This document shows, piece by piece, positions 7,657 through 17,800 of a stretch of 35,466 nt of DNA. Below the pieces are notes generated by a model that ran no database searches, was not told the DNA's origin, and worked only from the letters and a program-made list of their open reading frames with translations. The DNA is from Sphaerochaeta sp. (GTDB lineage Bacteria > Spirochaetota > Spirochaetia > Sphaerochaetales > Sphaerochaetaceae): the NCBI GenBank assembly GCA_018399495.1, contig JAGYOG010000026.1:1-35466 (forward strand), written 5' to 3'. Every line of letters begins with the position of its first letter. Positions within the stretch are counted from its first letter, which is position 1. The translations under genes and the position numbers were made by a program.

Positions 7657-9339
7657 ATGGCAAAAGTTAGACATACAAATTTGACATATCTTCTTATCGG
7701 TATTCTCGCCCTTCTTACTTTGGCTCCCATTGTTATGCTGGTCATTGGGAGTTTCTCTGAAGGTTTGAGAAATGTTGGGAAGTTTACCTTCGAGAAGTAT
7801 ATATCAGTCTATTCTGATCCAGGCTTGGTCGATATTCTTGGGAATACCGTGATGTTCGTCGTAGGGGCAGCGTTATTTTCTACCATTCTTGCCCTATTTC
7901 TTGCATACCTTAACAATAGAACAAACATTCCTTGGAAGTTTTCGTTCAAGGTGCTCTCTGTTGTACCGATGATGATACCCCACGTATTGTTTTCCGTGAG
8001 CTGGGCTCTCTTGCTGAACCCTTCGAATGGTATCTTGAATCTGTGGTTGCAACAGTTGTTCAATCTGAGCAATGCACCGCTTAATATCTATTCCATTCCA
8101 GGCATGATCTTGGTTGAAGGATTGCTCGATCTCCCTATCGCATATCTGATTATTTCCCCTGCAATGGCCTCTTTTGATGTCTCTTTGGAAGAGTCTTCCA
8201 AAGTGTTTGGTGGTGGAAATCTCAAGACCTTGTTCAAAATCACACTACCAGTACTCCGTCCTGCAATACTTGCGGCGTTCATTCTCTGTGTGGTGCGTTG
8301 CTTGGCCTCCTTCGCTGTGCCCTCGGTACTGGGTATGCCAGGTAGGGTGTATGTGCTTTCCACATATATCTATCGAACGGTAAACACCGGTTTTATTGCT
8401 GACTATGGAAAGGCTGCAGCAATCGGTATGAGTATTCTAGTGGTTTCCATTTCTCTGATTTATGTATATCGCTATATGACACGTAGCAGTGAGAAATACG
8501 TCACGGTCTCCAGTCGGGGCTTTAAACCCGTTGTCATAGAACTGAAGAAGGCAAAAATTCCTCTCTTTATCGTAGTGGTATTAATCTCATTCATATTGAT
8601 TGTCCTGCCTGTTTTGGTATTGTTGTACACTTCGTTGGTTCCCTATTCGATGGTACCAAGTGCTAAAGCATTTTCTATGATGGATCTAAATCACTGGAAA
8701 ACTGTACTTGCTGATCCTATCTCTCTGCTGTCCTTGAAAAACAGCTTGTTCTTGGGTGTTGTTGGAGCTACCTTGGGTACCCTGCTTTCCCTCTTTATCG
8801 CCTATGTAATCGTAAAGGTAAAAACACGAACTGCAGGAATTTTGGAGGCTTTGAGTTTCCTCTCTTTCTCCTTCCCAGGTATCGTCATCGGCATCGGTTT
8901 TATGTGGTTTTTCATTAAGACTCCGCTTTATGCTACGATTTGGGCATTGCTCATTGGATATGTTGCGACCTATCTTCCCTATGGAATCCGTCCTATGACA
9001 AGTGCTTTTGTTCAAATCCATAGCCACTTGGAGGAATCCTCTGCTGTTTGCGGAGCTTCCCTGTTGACGACGATGCGCAGGATTGTAATTCCTCTCTTGG
9101 TCCCTGGTATCGTTTCTGGGTGGGTGCTGATGGCAACGATGTTCCTAAGAGAACTCTCTCTTTCTGTTGTCCTGAGCCGTCCAGGGACAGAAGTCCTGGC
9201 AGTACAGATTCTCAGGTTCAGTGAGGATGGATTGTGGGGTAGACTGAGTGCATTGGGAATTATCATGATTTTCTTCTCAACCCTATTGGTCATTCTTGCA
9301 AATATTCTTGGGAACCGATTCAAACCAGCACACGACTAA
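7657..9339 (+). CDS. ABC importer permease, two fused permease halves (FbpB-like)
   Basis: An inner-membrane permease of 560 residues with about 12 hydrophobic segments in two homologous halves, as in FbpB/AfuB. Each half has an EAA-type loop that docks with the ATPase: SLEESSKVFGGGNLKTLFKI in the first and HLEESSAVCGASLLTTMRRI in the second. Start: ATG 7657 with GAGG at 7647-7650; the ATG at 7645 is an alternative that would add four residues. The start is 14 bases past the ATPase stop. A terminator-like hairpin follows the stop. Confidence 0.92.
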   Translation: MAKVRHTNLTYLLIGILALLTLAPIVMLVIGSFSEGLRNVGKFTFEKYISVYSDPGLVDILGNTVMFVVGAALFSTILALFLAYLNNRTNIPWKFSFKVLSVVPMMIPHVLFSVSWALLLNPSNGILNLWLQQLFNLSNAPLNIYSIPGMILVEGLLDLPIAYLIISPAMASFDVSLEESSKVFGGGNLKTLFKITLPVLRPAILAAFILCVVRCLASFAVPSVLGMPGRVYVLSTYIYRTVNTGFIADYGKAAAIGMSILVVSISLIYVYRYMTRSSEKYVTVSSRGFKPVVIELKKAKIPLFIVVVLISFILIVLPVLVLLYTSLVPYSMVPSAKAFSMMDLNHWKTVLADPISLLSLKNSLFLGVVGATLGTLLSLFIAYVIVKVKTRTAGILEALSFLSFSFPGIVIGIGFMWFFIKTPLYATIWALLIGYVATYLPYGIRPMTSAFVQIHSHLEESSAVCGASLLTTMRRIVIPLLVPGIVSGWVLMATMFLRELSLSVVLSRPGTEVLAVQILRFSEDGLWGRLSALGIIMIFFSTLLVILANILGNRFKPAHD

Positions 9340-9360
9340 CTGTCAGAGGAATCTTCACCT

Positions 9361-9393
9361 ACCTCTCCCTTACGTAGGGGGAGGTGTGTTTTT
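9361..9393 (+). terminator. rho-independent terminator after the ABC operon
   Basis: The stem ACCTCTCCC (9361-9369) pairs with GGGGGAGGT (9377-9385), with one G-U pair and a 7-base loop. It is followed by GTG and five T (9389-9393). It lies 22 bases after the permease stop. Confidence 0.75.
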
Positions 9394-9410
9394 ATCTCTT
9401 TGCAAGTTGA

Positions 9411-9488
9411 GCAAGCTCAGTTTGAGGTCCTTGAGGGATCCCATTTCATCTACCAGACCAATGCTGAAGCGATTGCCATGATTGTGAA
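9411..9488 (+). repeat. 78-bp direct repeat, right copy
   Basis: Identical base for base to 5285-5362. After the repeat the two copies diverge but stay in frame to a stop. Confidence 0.95.
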
Positions 9489-9510
9489 AAGGGTGGTTGC
9501 CGATTTATAG
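9411..9510 (+). pseudogene. orphan 3' end of an alpha/beta hydrolase gene
   Basis: This stretch encodes AQFEVLEGSHFIYQTNAEA, then IAMIVKRVVADL and a TAG at 9508-9510. It is the C-terminus of the hydrolase at 4413-5384 with a different last eight residues (the intact gene ends VNHVVSGE). No hydrolase sequence precedes it. Its stop overlaps, by six bases, the stop of the histidine kinase on the opposite strand. That suggests this is the original 3' end of a gene that once ran up to the kinase, now separated from its body by the ABC operon. The alternative is a second tandem hydrolase gene lost by deletion. Confidence 0.8.
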
Positions 9511-12309
9511 AGTGAGGTACGAGCGAGCTTGAGCAAGTACACGTTCAAGCTCTTCAAGTGTTCTCTTGAACAATACAATGTCAGCAGGGGGCTGCTCATG
9601 TTGCAACTGTGCACATAGCTTCTGTGCGCCTGTTGCCCCTATAGTCCCACAGCTGCCTTTGGCTCGGTGAGCAAGTTCTGCTACTTCCTTCCAGTCCTGG
9701 TTGTCCCCGGCTATTTTAAGAGCTTCGACCAAGCTTGATATTTCCTCTATGAAAGCATGGAGTACCGTTATGTAGGCTTTTTCATTGCCCCCAAGTTGCA
9801 GAATACCCCGTTGGATGTTGATGGGAGTATCGGGAAGGGGCTTTTTTGAGGTATAAAGCCCAGAATAGTCGAGTACCTTCTTCTGGAGTTCTTCCGGGTC
9901 ATAGGGCTTACCGATAACTTCAGTTACCCCGATCTCCTTGCATCGATTGAGTACGCTGGAGATCAAGTCTGCAGAGGTTACCAGAATAGGAACTTCCTTG
10001 TTCTTCTCCCTGATCAGCTTGCTTGACTCATACCCATCCAAGACATCCATATGAAGGTCCATCAAGATGCATTCGATTACGTCTTCATGTTGTAGGAAGC
10101 GTTCGTATCCCTCTCTCCCATTAGAAGATAGATAGACGGTTGCACCTATCTGTTCAAGCAGTTCCTTTGCAATGATTTGGTTTGTTGGATTGTCTTCGAC
10201 CACCAACACAGTTAGAGATGCGCTTCGCTCTCTATGTACATCATCATCCACGATTTGTTTGGAAGGTGCGCTCGTGCCAAACAGCTGGAGCAATCCATTA
10301 AACAGAACACTGGTGATAAGAGGGAACATGATGACCAAGTCACAAGGAAGCTGAAGTTCTTCTTCCATTGCAATCTGGTCATGTGTGAATGCCAACAGTT
10401 TAGGACGGGAAGTATTATGAGCAAGGAATAGCTTGCGGAAACTATCTGGGATTATTATAGACTTACGATATTCCATTATTAATAGATCGTAGTTGTGAGT
10501 TTTTTCGAGGGCCTTGGTTGCTAGATTGAATGAAGTAACCCCTTCATATTGCATGTGATACTCATTGAATACTATAGCGAGACGGTCATAAAGCATTCTA
10601 TCCTGGATTACGAGTAAAACTCGGATAGAAGAGAAATCAACCGATGCATGTGTTTCTTTTTCCGCATCGGTATCCAATCGCATTGGTAGGGTGACTGTGA
10701 AGCTGGTACCCTCATTTGGTTTGCTCTCAACCTCAAGTTTTCCATTCATCTTCTCAACAAGTTCTTTCACGATGGAAAGACCAAGACCGGAACCGCCATA
10801 CTTTCGGTGGATTGTCTCGTTTGCCTGCACAAACGGGGTGAAGATGGTATCGAGCTGTTCCTTGCTCATCCCTATGCCTGTATCTGATACGTTCACGATA
10901 AGTGTACAGGTAGTTTCTTCCTTGTCCTGGGACGTGATTGAGAGGGTGATAGAACCACGCTCCGTGAATTTTACTGCATTGTTCATGAGGTTGATAAGGA
11001 TCTGGGAGAGACGTGTAGGATCCCCGATGAACCGTTTGGGTATATTCGCTTCTTCTTCAATCCGGAAATCCAGGCCCTTCTGTTGGATCAGGTGCTGTTC
11101 AATCGATGCACAGTTCTCCAGTACATCGTCAAGATGGAAAGGAACTGACTCGAAGGTAATTCTGTTCTCTTCCAGACGGGAGAACTCAAGAATATCACTG
11201 ATGATCTGTTGCATGGTCTGCGTTGCTGTGGAAATGCTTCGCACATAGCGCCTCTGGTCTGCAGATAATGCTGTCTTTTCAAGGAGGAAACTCATACCCC
11301 TGACTCCATTGAGTGGGGTACGAATCTCGTGGGAGATGCGGGCAAGGAAGCGGCTCTTCTCTCGGTCAGCTTCCTCGGCGCGAAGCTGTGCTTCCTCCTT
11401 CTCCCGAATCGCTTTTCTTAATCGTACGATCCAGAAGAAGGAGAGAGCGAAGGCTATGAGAATGATTATTGCAATGACAATTGCTATTCTAATGATCGGC
11501 CAGTAGTTTATCTTTGTCTCATATCTAATCCATAGGTTCTGGATTTGTGCATGTTCAGCCTCGCTGATAGAGTCAAAGCCCTTTTGCAGAATACCCGCCA
11601 GTATTGGTTCACTGCGTTGCACTGCTATATGGAGTGTTTGCTCTGCGTCTTCAGAAATGGGAATGATTGTAAGTTCAGTTAACCCAAGCAATCTACTGAG
11701 GTATACGCTCGTAGCCTCATTACCCACAAAGGCAACTTCTTCTCCTCGATTAACGGCAAGCAGTGCCTCTTCTACCGTATTATAAAATCGTGGAGTAATG
11801 GTGGAATAATTAGTAAGGAACCCTTCATGAGAGCTTCCTTTCTGTACCGCTACTTGCCGTCCCTCTATGTCGGAAAATGAGGTTACGGATGTGTTGCCTT
11901 TCTGGACAATAATGGCTCGTTGGAAGTGAATATACGCAGGAAGGTAGGTCAGGTACGTCTCTCTTTCTTTAGTATATCCAACAGCAGACAACACATCGAT
12001 GGACCCTTCTCTGGCTTGGCTGATAGTTTCAGTCCAGCTCAGGGTAGGGTCATAGGTGAAAGACAATCCGGTTCTCTCTGAGATAAGGGAGAGCAAGTCT
12101 GCAGCGATGCCGGCATGGATGCCCTGCTCATCAAGGAACTCAAAAGGCATGAACTTTGGATCGATTCCGAGCCTCACCGTTTGATGTTCTTCGAGGAACT
12201 GATACTCTTCTCTGGAGAACTGCAGTGGGCCTTCTGCGTATACAAAATTGCCCAAGCACAGAAGTATTCCCATGATAAGAATCAGGTTTCTGTATTTGGA
12301 CCGCTGCAT
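9505..12309 (-). CDS. hybrid sensor histidine kinase with periplasmic SBP_bac_3 sensor, two receiver regions and HPt
   Basis: A 934-residue BvgS/EvgS-like phosphorelay kinase. Order: signal or anchor at about 8-25; one periplasmic type-3 solute-binding domain at about 35-255 (TVRLGIDPKFMPFEFLDEQG); transmembrane helix at about 265-290; HisKA with His327 in SHEIRTPLNG; HATPase with N box NLMNNAVKF, DTGIGM and GGSGLGLSI. A first receiver-like region is degenerate, with Glu in LLIMEYRKS where Asp is expected. The second receiver has Asp751 in LMDLHMDVLDGY, and a C-terminal HPt has His881 in LAHRAKGSCG. Start: ATG 12309 with AAGGAG at 12315-12320. It lies 19 bases after the HD-GYP regulator gene, so the pair is an operon. 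It probably senses a small amino-acid-like or other polar ligand. Confidence 0.93.
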   Translation of the reverse strand: MQRSKYRNLILIMGILLCLGNFVYAEGPLQFSREEYQFLEEHQTVRLGIDPKFMPFEFLDEQGIHAGIAADLLSLISERTGLSFTYDPTLSWTETISQAREGSIDVLSAVGYTKERETYLTYLPAYIHFQRAIIVQKGNTSVTSFSDIEGRQVAVQKGSSHEGFLTNYSTITPRFYNTVEEALLAVNRGEEVAFVGNEATSVYLSRLLGLTELTIIPISEDAEQTLHIAVQRSEPILAGILQKGFDSISEAEHAQIQNLWIRYETKINYWPIIRIAIVIAIIILIAFALSFFWIVRLRKAIREKEEAQLRAEEADREKSRFLARISHEIRTPLNGVRGMSFLLEKTALSADQRRYVRSISTATQTMQQIISDILEFSRLEENRITFESVPFHLDDVLENCASIEQHLIQQKGLDFRIEEEANIPKRFIGDPTRLSQILINLMNNAVKFTERGSITLSITSQDKEETTCTLIVNVSDTGIGMSKEQLDTIFTPFVQANETIHRKYGGSGLGLSIVKELVEKMNGKLEVESKPNEGTSFTVTLPMRLDTDAEKETHASVDFSSIRVLLVIQDRMLYDRLAIVFNEYHMQYEGVTSFNLATKALEKTHNYDLLIMEYRKSIIIPDSFRKLFLAHNTSRPKLLAFTHDQIAMEEELQLPCDLVIMFPLITSVLFNGLLQLFGTSAPSKQIVDDDVHRERSASLTVLVVEDNPTNQIIAKELLEQIGATVYLSSNGREGYERFLQHEDVIECILMDLHMDVLDGYESSKLIREKNKEVPILVTSADLISSVLNRCKEIGVTEVIGKPYDPEELQKKVLDYSGLYTSKKPLPDTPINIQRGILQLGGNEKAYITVLHAFIEEISSLVEALKIAGDNQDWKEVAELAHRAKGSCGTIGATGAQKLCAQLQHEQPPADIVLFKRTLEELERVLAQARSYLTL

Positions 12310-12328
12310 TGAGGCTCCTTGCATTTTT

Positions 12329-13375
12329 TTATGTACGACTAAGCTTGTTTGCAATAGAGAGAAAGGCCTGGAACACTGTTGGATCGAAGTGCCTGGGAGC
12401 CTCCTCTTTCATCACCTGTATCGCTTCCTCATGGGAAAGGGCATCCTTGTAGACACGCTTGCTGGTAAGTGCATCAAAGACGTCGATCACTGCCATGAGT
12501 CTTCCTGAGAGAGGAATCTTGGAATCTTTCAACCCAACAGGATATCCAGAGCCATCATACCACTCGTGGTGGCTCGCAATGATGGAACGAGCCGTTTCAA
12601 TGAAGCTGATAGGAGCTTCTTTCTTGTCTGTTCCATAATCAAGAGCTTCAACTCCATTACGTACATGCTGCCTCATGAGCTTTGTCTCTTCTATTGTCAA
12701 ACGTCCTGGTTTGAGGAGAATACTGTCAGGGATGCCAACTTTCCCGATATCGTGCAGTGGCGCTGTATCGACCAGCTCCTGGATTGCTTTATCTGTAAGG
12801 TGGTAAGACTCATCATCCTGCTTTTGGAGTTCCTCACAGAGGTGTCGCATCATGTTTTTGGTACGCTTCGAGTGGTCACTGGTCTCAACATTGCGGATCT
12901 CCAACAAACGAACCAGGGCATTAATGGTTATTGCAGTAGTTTTTCTGATCTCTTGGGTACGTTCTTCAACCAACCGCTCAAGCTGTTTGTTGTATTCTAG
13001 CATCTGCTTATTGGCTTGTTTCAGATTAAGCTGTAATTCAATGCGTCTTTGGAGGGAACGAAAATTCAGTGGTTTACGGATAAAATCGACGGCACCCTTA
13101 TCCAGTCCGAGGATTTCTTTTTCTATCTCCTCTGAGTTGGTCAGGATGATGATCGGAATCTCTACTGAGAGAACCTTGCATTGGTCCAGAAATGCAAATC
13201 CGTCCATTTTTGGCATGTGCAGGTCAAGGAGAATCAAGTCGATTTCCGGGTGCTTGCTCAGCATCTGCAACCCTTCCTTGCCATCTCTCGCGGTAAGTAC
13301 CGTGCAGCAGGAAAGCGTAGATTGGATCATGGTAAGATCAGTGGAAGAATCATCAATGGCAAGGATAACAGACAC
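12329..13375 (-). CDS. response regulator with HD-GYP output (cyclic-di-GMP phosphodiesterase)
   Basis: A 348-residue cytoplasmic protein. The receiver domain spans about 1-118, with acidic pair Asp8-Asp9, phospho-acceptor Asp51 in LILLDLHMPKMDG, and Lys101 in IRKPL. A coiled linker at about 118-145 leads to an HD-GYP domain with HDIGKVGIPD (His208-Asp209) and HHEWYDGSGYP (269-279). HD-GYP domains of this type hydrolyse cyclic-di-GMP, and phosphorylation is expected to switch the activity. The start is a GTG at 13375, with AAGGAG at 13385-13390; the longer open frame upstream has no better site. It is the first gene of a minus-strand operon with the hybrid kinase, its probable partner. Confidence 0.92.
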   Translation of the reverse strand: MSVILAIDDSSTDLTMIQSTLSCCTVLTARDGKEGLQMLSKHPEIDLILLDLHMPKMDGFAFLDQCKVLSVEIPIIILTNSEEIEKEILGLDKGAVDFIRKPLNFRSLQRRIELQLNLKQANKQMLEYNKQLERLVEERTQEIRKTTAITINALVRLLEIRNVETSDHSKRTKNMMRHLCEELQKQDDESYHLTDKAIQELVDTAPLHDIGKVGIPDSILLKPGRLTIEETKLMRQHVRNGVEALDYGTDKKEAPISFIETARSIIASHHEWYDGSGYPVGLKDSKIPLSGRLMAVIDVFDALTSKRVYKDALSHEEAIQVMKEEAPRHFDPTVFQAFLSIANKLSRT

Positions 13376-13391
13376 TGTTTGTATCTCCTTT

Positions 13392-13425
13392 GTATCGTTT
13401 AATGATACCGCAAGCATATGAGAGG
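13392..13425 (-). promoter_or_regulatory. candidate promoter and inverted repeat of the HD-GYP/kinase operon
   Basis: On the minus strand TTTACC, 16 bases, TATCAT make a plausible promoter. The -10 lies inside an inverted repeat GTATC-N7-GATAC (13392-13408), directly upstream of the ribosome-binding site. The repeat resembles the N6 palindromes found elsewhere in the window. Confidence 0.35.
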
Positions 13426-13479
13426 TAAAGAAAGGAGATTGGGAAAGAGCAAAGAAAAAGTAAAAAGAATTTATTGTGT

Positions 13480-14810
13480 TTAGTTCTTGGTGAGATACTG
13501 CAATGCCTGGAAGGTACTCCAAGCTTCAATGCTCAGTTGATGCTCACAAATGAGTGATGAGAGCAAATTAATCTCAGCCTGAATTAGCTCTTCTTATAGC
13601 CACGTTGGTAGAGCTCTTCATTTGTGGTAACGCGACGTTGCAAGGTGGTTTGCTTTCTCTGTTCCAAGTCAATTTTTGCATGGCGGTCGCCAGCAGTAGA
13701 TACTGTTCTTTACCTCTTGGGTAATACGCTGCCTCGCTTGCTGTAGGTCAAGGGGAAGCTGTCTGCTCTTGGCTCTCTGCACGTTTGATGGAATTTGCAA
13801 GAATTTTCCCTCCATCAAGAGTGTAGTCTTCAGCCCTACCGAGACGGTCATACTGTAGGCATCTTGATCTTGCCAGTCAGACCCGGACAAAGGGAAACTT
13901 AGGTCCACTGTATCCTGCGGACACTAACAAGAGCGAGGTCAGGTTTCCCGTAGAAGGAACCTTTTGCCAGCTTCTGTGCTGCTTGCCAGTTGCTCTTTTA
14001 AAGCAGAAAGTGCCTGCAAGGAAGCATGCCTAGGAGAAAGAGAGGCTTCTATGAGTGTCTCAACTGGCATAAGCAACAACTCCATGATAGCTTCTTTATC
14101 GAAAGTATAGGCAGAAAAGTCACGATTGCTGGTCAATGCATGCAGGTTGAGCGTTTGTTCGGTGAGCGCATAGTCGCTTTCCAAAATGGCAAGTTCAATA
14201 TCCTGCAGTGCTACCTCAATCTCGAGCTGTTGTTCAATTCCAGTATCATCCCGGATGCAACAGCCTCTCTTGCAAGGGGAGACCAACTCCTTGCCAAGAG
14301 CGTATTGTTGTTTAGTGGTTGAGAAATCGCCTCCAATTCATTGAGTGTTACCGCCCTCGTGGAAATCTCAGCAATGAGTTCCTTCTCCCTGTTCCTAAGT
14401 TCTTGAAACTTGGCTTCTGCAACAACTTCCTGTGCATCAACCGATGCATTGATCTTCCCAGGTGAAGAGTGGCTGGGTTATGTTCACCGAGAAGTCATAC
14501 ATACTCGATTCCATGCCATCGAAGATGGTTAAACCGCTTGTTGGGGGAGGAAGAGGAGCTAGGACTGTACCCAATTCTTCTGCACTTACTGAGATTGGTC
14601 CGATAAGAGGATCGCTCATATACGTGCCGCTGATCTCCAACTCGATGGTAGGCCAACGGGAAGCCTTCGCATCGCGTACATCGAGGATAGCTTGGTTGGC
14701 GGCGCGCATATCCTGGAGCCCAGCGAGTTCAAGATTTCCTGGGATGCTTGCTAGCAGGGGAAGGGGAGCGAGATCAATATGATAAACAGAATGAAGCTTC
14801 TCATTCTCAT
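13480..14810 (-). pseudogene. TolC-family outer-membrane efflux protein, multiply frameshifted
   Basis: Joining frames gives a recognisable TolC-type protein of about 440 residues. It has a signal peptide (RSFILFIILISLPFPLLAS), repeated coiled helices (ANQAILDVRDAKASRWPTIE, later EIEVALQDIELAILESDYAL) and the late half-repeat (SAGYSGPKFPF, LDGGKILANSIKRAES, then LYQRGYKK, QAEINLLSS), ending QALQYLTKN-stop. At least five indels are needed, near 14455, 14258, 13940, 13830-13750 and 13590-13730. The ATG at 14810 overlaps the reconstructed stop of the RND gene by four bases (ATGA). As sequenced, no full-length outer-membrane partner can be made from this locus. Confidence 0.8.
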
Positions 14811-14856
14811 CTATTTACCCCATAGGTTTTCTCTTCAGGATGATCCCTACGTTCAG

Positions 14857-17800
14857 TCATATAGTACAGGATTGGTATGATAAAGAGAGTGTGATCAAGG
14901 TGGAGCTGAGCAATCCTCCTGCAATAAGCTTGGCAGACATAGATGGCCGCCCCTCCCCGGTAGCGAGAGCCATGGGGATTACCCCCAGCATCGTGGTAAG
15001 GGTAGTCATCAGGATAGGGCGAAGGCGGCTGGCTCCACCATTTGCCACACTCATGCGCAACATTTCCAAGGTTTCTTCTCCCTTGCTTGCATGCTCTTCT
15101 CTCAGGACATTGATTGCATCGATGAGGATGATCCCGTTGTTTACCACGATACCTCCGAGTGCAATGAGAGCCATGAAACTAATCAATGAGATTGATGAGC
15201 CAAATATGAGGAGGCCTAGAACCACTCCTATCAGGCTGAAGGGGATGGATGCCATAACGATTAAGGGCTGACGGAATCTCTCGAACTGGATGACCATTAC
15301 GGTGTACACGAGGAAGACTGCGATAGCGAGGGCGGTAGCCATCGGTTCGATGGAGTCTGCAATAAGTTCCATCAACCCGCCACTTGCTGTCTTAACCCCT
15401 TCAGGTAGCGGGTACTCGTCAAGATAGTCCTGCATCCTTGAGGACACGCCTTTAGTATCTTCACTGACAAGGGTTGCAGAGACGGTTACGGTTTTCTCTC
15501 TGTCCTGGCGGACGATGCGACTTACTGCGCGTTCCTCTCTCAGCTCCGCCAAGCTGGCAAAGCTGATAAGCTCTCCTGTGGACGATGGTACCTGGGCAGA
15601 GAGAAGGGTAGAGCTGGTAATGGGAAGATGCTTGAGGTCTGACTCCAGCCTGATCGGATACCGATTTCCCTCTGCATTGGTAAGGTTTCCTACCTCCATC
15701 CCTTGGAACAGGAGGTTGGCTGTCAGCCCTGCCTCGCTGCTGTTCACCCCAAGGTTGCTCATAAGCTGGTGCGACATATCCATGACCAGGATGTTTGCAT
15801 CATAACTGGTATCAATACTGGCAACGAGGACCTCTGGATCTTCCTGCAGTTTCACTCGCAATGACTCTGCTGTCTCATACAGAAGTTCCATATTGTCACC
15901 AACAAGTTTCAATCCATAGCCGCCACCACCTGATATATACCCAACCAGGGCGTCAAACCCACCGTTTGTGGTATTGACCGTGGCGTCAACGATTGTAGAG
16001 GAGAGTAGATACTGGACCTCATTGATGATCTCATGGATGCTCCGCTTCCGCTCCTTGGTTGGTACCAGTACTACGCGAATACTTGCCTGGTTGGGAGATG
16101 AAAAACCGAATCCAGAACCTTGTCCGGAGAAGAGTACAATGGAGTCAATCTCTGGAATCCGGGAGCTCACCAAGGCTTGGGCTTCAAGAGCCCTCTCTCT
16201 GGTCTGCTCCAAACTGTATCCTTGGGGGAAATTGAGCTCAATATTGAAATCGCCATTATCAGTTGAAGGGATGAACGTAAGTCCCAATATACCTCCGGCC
16301 ATGATGACCAAGCCTAGGCCTAGGAGGGCGAGCACCAAAATGAATTTTCGGTTGGTAAGGCTCCAGGCCAACCCCTTGCGATACCCTCCTTCAAGACGAT
16401 CAAGAAATAGGGAGAAGCGAGGCTCTCTTTTTCTCTCCTTTTCCGGAACATTTAGAACCAAGCGAAGGATAAAGGGGACGACCACCAATGCCACCAGAAG
16501 GCTTGCTACCAGGGCAAGGATCAAGGTAAGGGCAACGTCACGGAGGATTGATCCTACAATGCCCGAGAGCAGGGAGAGTGGGATGAATACAGCGAGCGTC
16601 GTGGTGGTGGAAGCAAGGATAGGGGATCCCACCAAGTCTGCACCACGGAGGAGGGATTCCTCACTAGAAATATTGTGCTCTTTGTGTAAACGCATGACCT
16701 GTTCGAGCATGACGATGGAACCATCCACCACCATGCCCAAGGCAACCACAATGCCAGAGAGGCTCATCAGGTTGATGGTTACCCCGGCCACGCGCATACC
16801 GATGAAGGTAAAGAGAATGCTGAGAGGGATGGAGAGGGCGATGGTAATGGTCGCCCTTGGATCACTCAGGAATAAGAATATGACAAAGATTGCCATGAGG
16901 ATGCCGAGCAGTCCTGACTGGGAGACTTTCATCAAGGAGGCAATGATGTTCTTGCTGTCATCACTGAGTATGTGGAATGAGGCTGCCCCTCCTGTTTCCT
17001 CTTTAACCTCAGAGAGAACCTTATTGATTTCTCGTACAATGGAAAGGGTGTTTCCATCGTTTCGCTTGGTAACCGAGACCACGACTCGTGGTACTTGGTT
17101 TGCATCGGCATAGGCCTCCATCTCTGCTGCCCTGAACGTGATATCTGCCACATGTCCCAGCCTGATCACCGTTCCATCCTCTGTTGCTCCGACGGGAAGG
17201 TCTCTCAGCTGTCCAAGTGAATCCAAACTGCCATCGTAGCGGAGGTTTGCACTGTTGCCATGCCAAAGGGCGTCCCCTACAGGAAGGCGCATGTTGGCAT
17301 ACTGAAGCACTTGATACACCTGCATCATGGAGATCCCTCTAGCTGCCAGGTCCTCGGTTCTCACGGTAACGCGCACTTCCTGAGACTGCATACCGGTTAC
17401 CTTCGCCTCAGCAACTCCCTGAATTCTGGTAATCCTTGGGATGAGCGTGTCTTCCACATAGGAAGAGAGATGGTTGGTATCCTCTCCTGCATCCACACTG
17501 AACATCATTACAGGAAGCATGGTGGCGCTGCCTACGATAGCTACCGGCTCTCCCTCAAGATTGTCAGGAAGATCAGCTTCCATTTGCCTGATACGGTTAC
17601 GAATTTCTCCCAGCATGTCGTACGGATCCACCCCATCTCGGAAGGTGATGGTTACCCAGGAAAAGGAGCCACTGCTTGTTGATTCTATGCTCTTGAAGTC
17701 AGGGAGGGTGACAAAGTGCTCTTCCAATACCTTGGATACATCCCTCTCCACATCTTCAGCGCCTGCCCCTGGATATACTGCAAGGACTTCCACGGTAGGA

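Noticed and set aside
5385-9410. Integrative element carrying the ABC operon
   Set aside because: The flanking repeat fits, but no integrase, transposase or toxin-antitoxin gene is inside, so it is reported as a duplication and not annotated as a mobile element.
15968-17113. 381-residue plus-strand open frame within the RND gene
   Set aside because: It is antisense to well-conserved RND sequence, and its Arg/Ser/Thr-rich make-up is typical of shadow frames.
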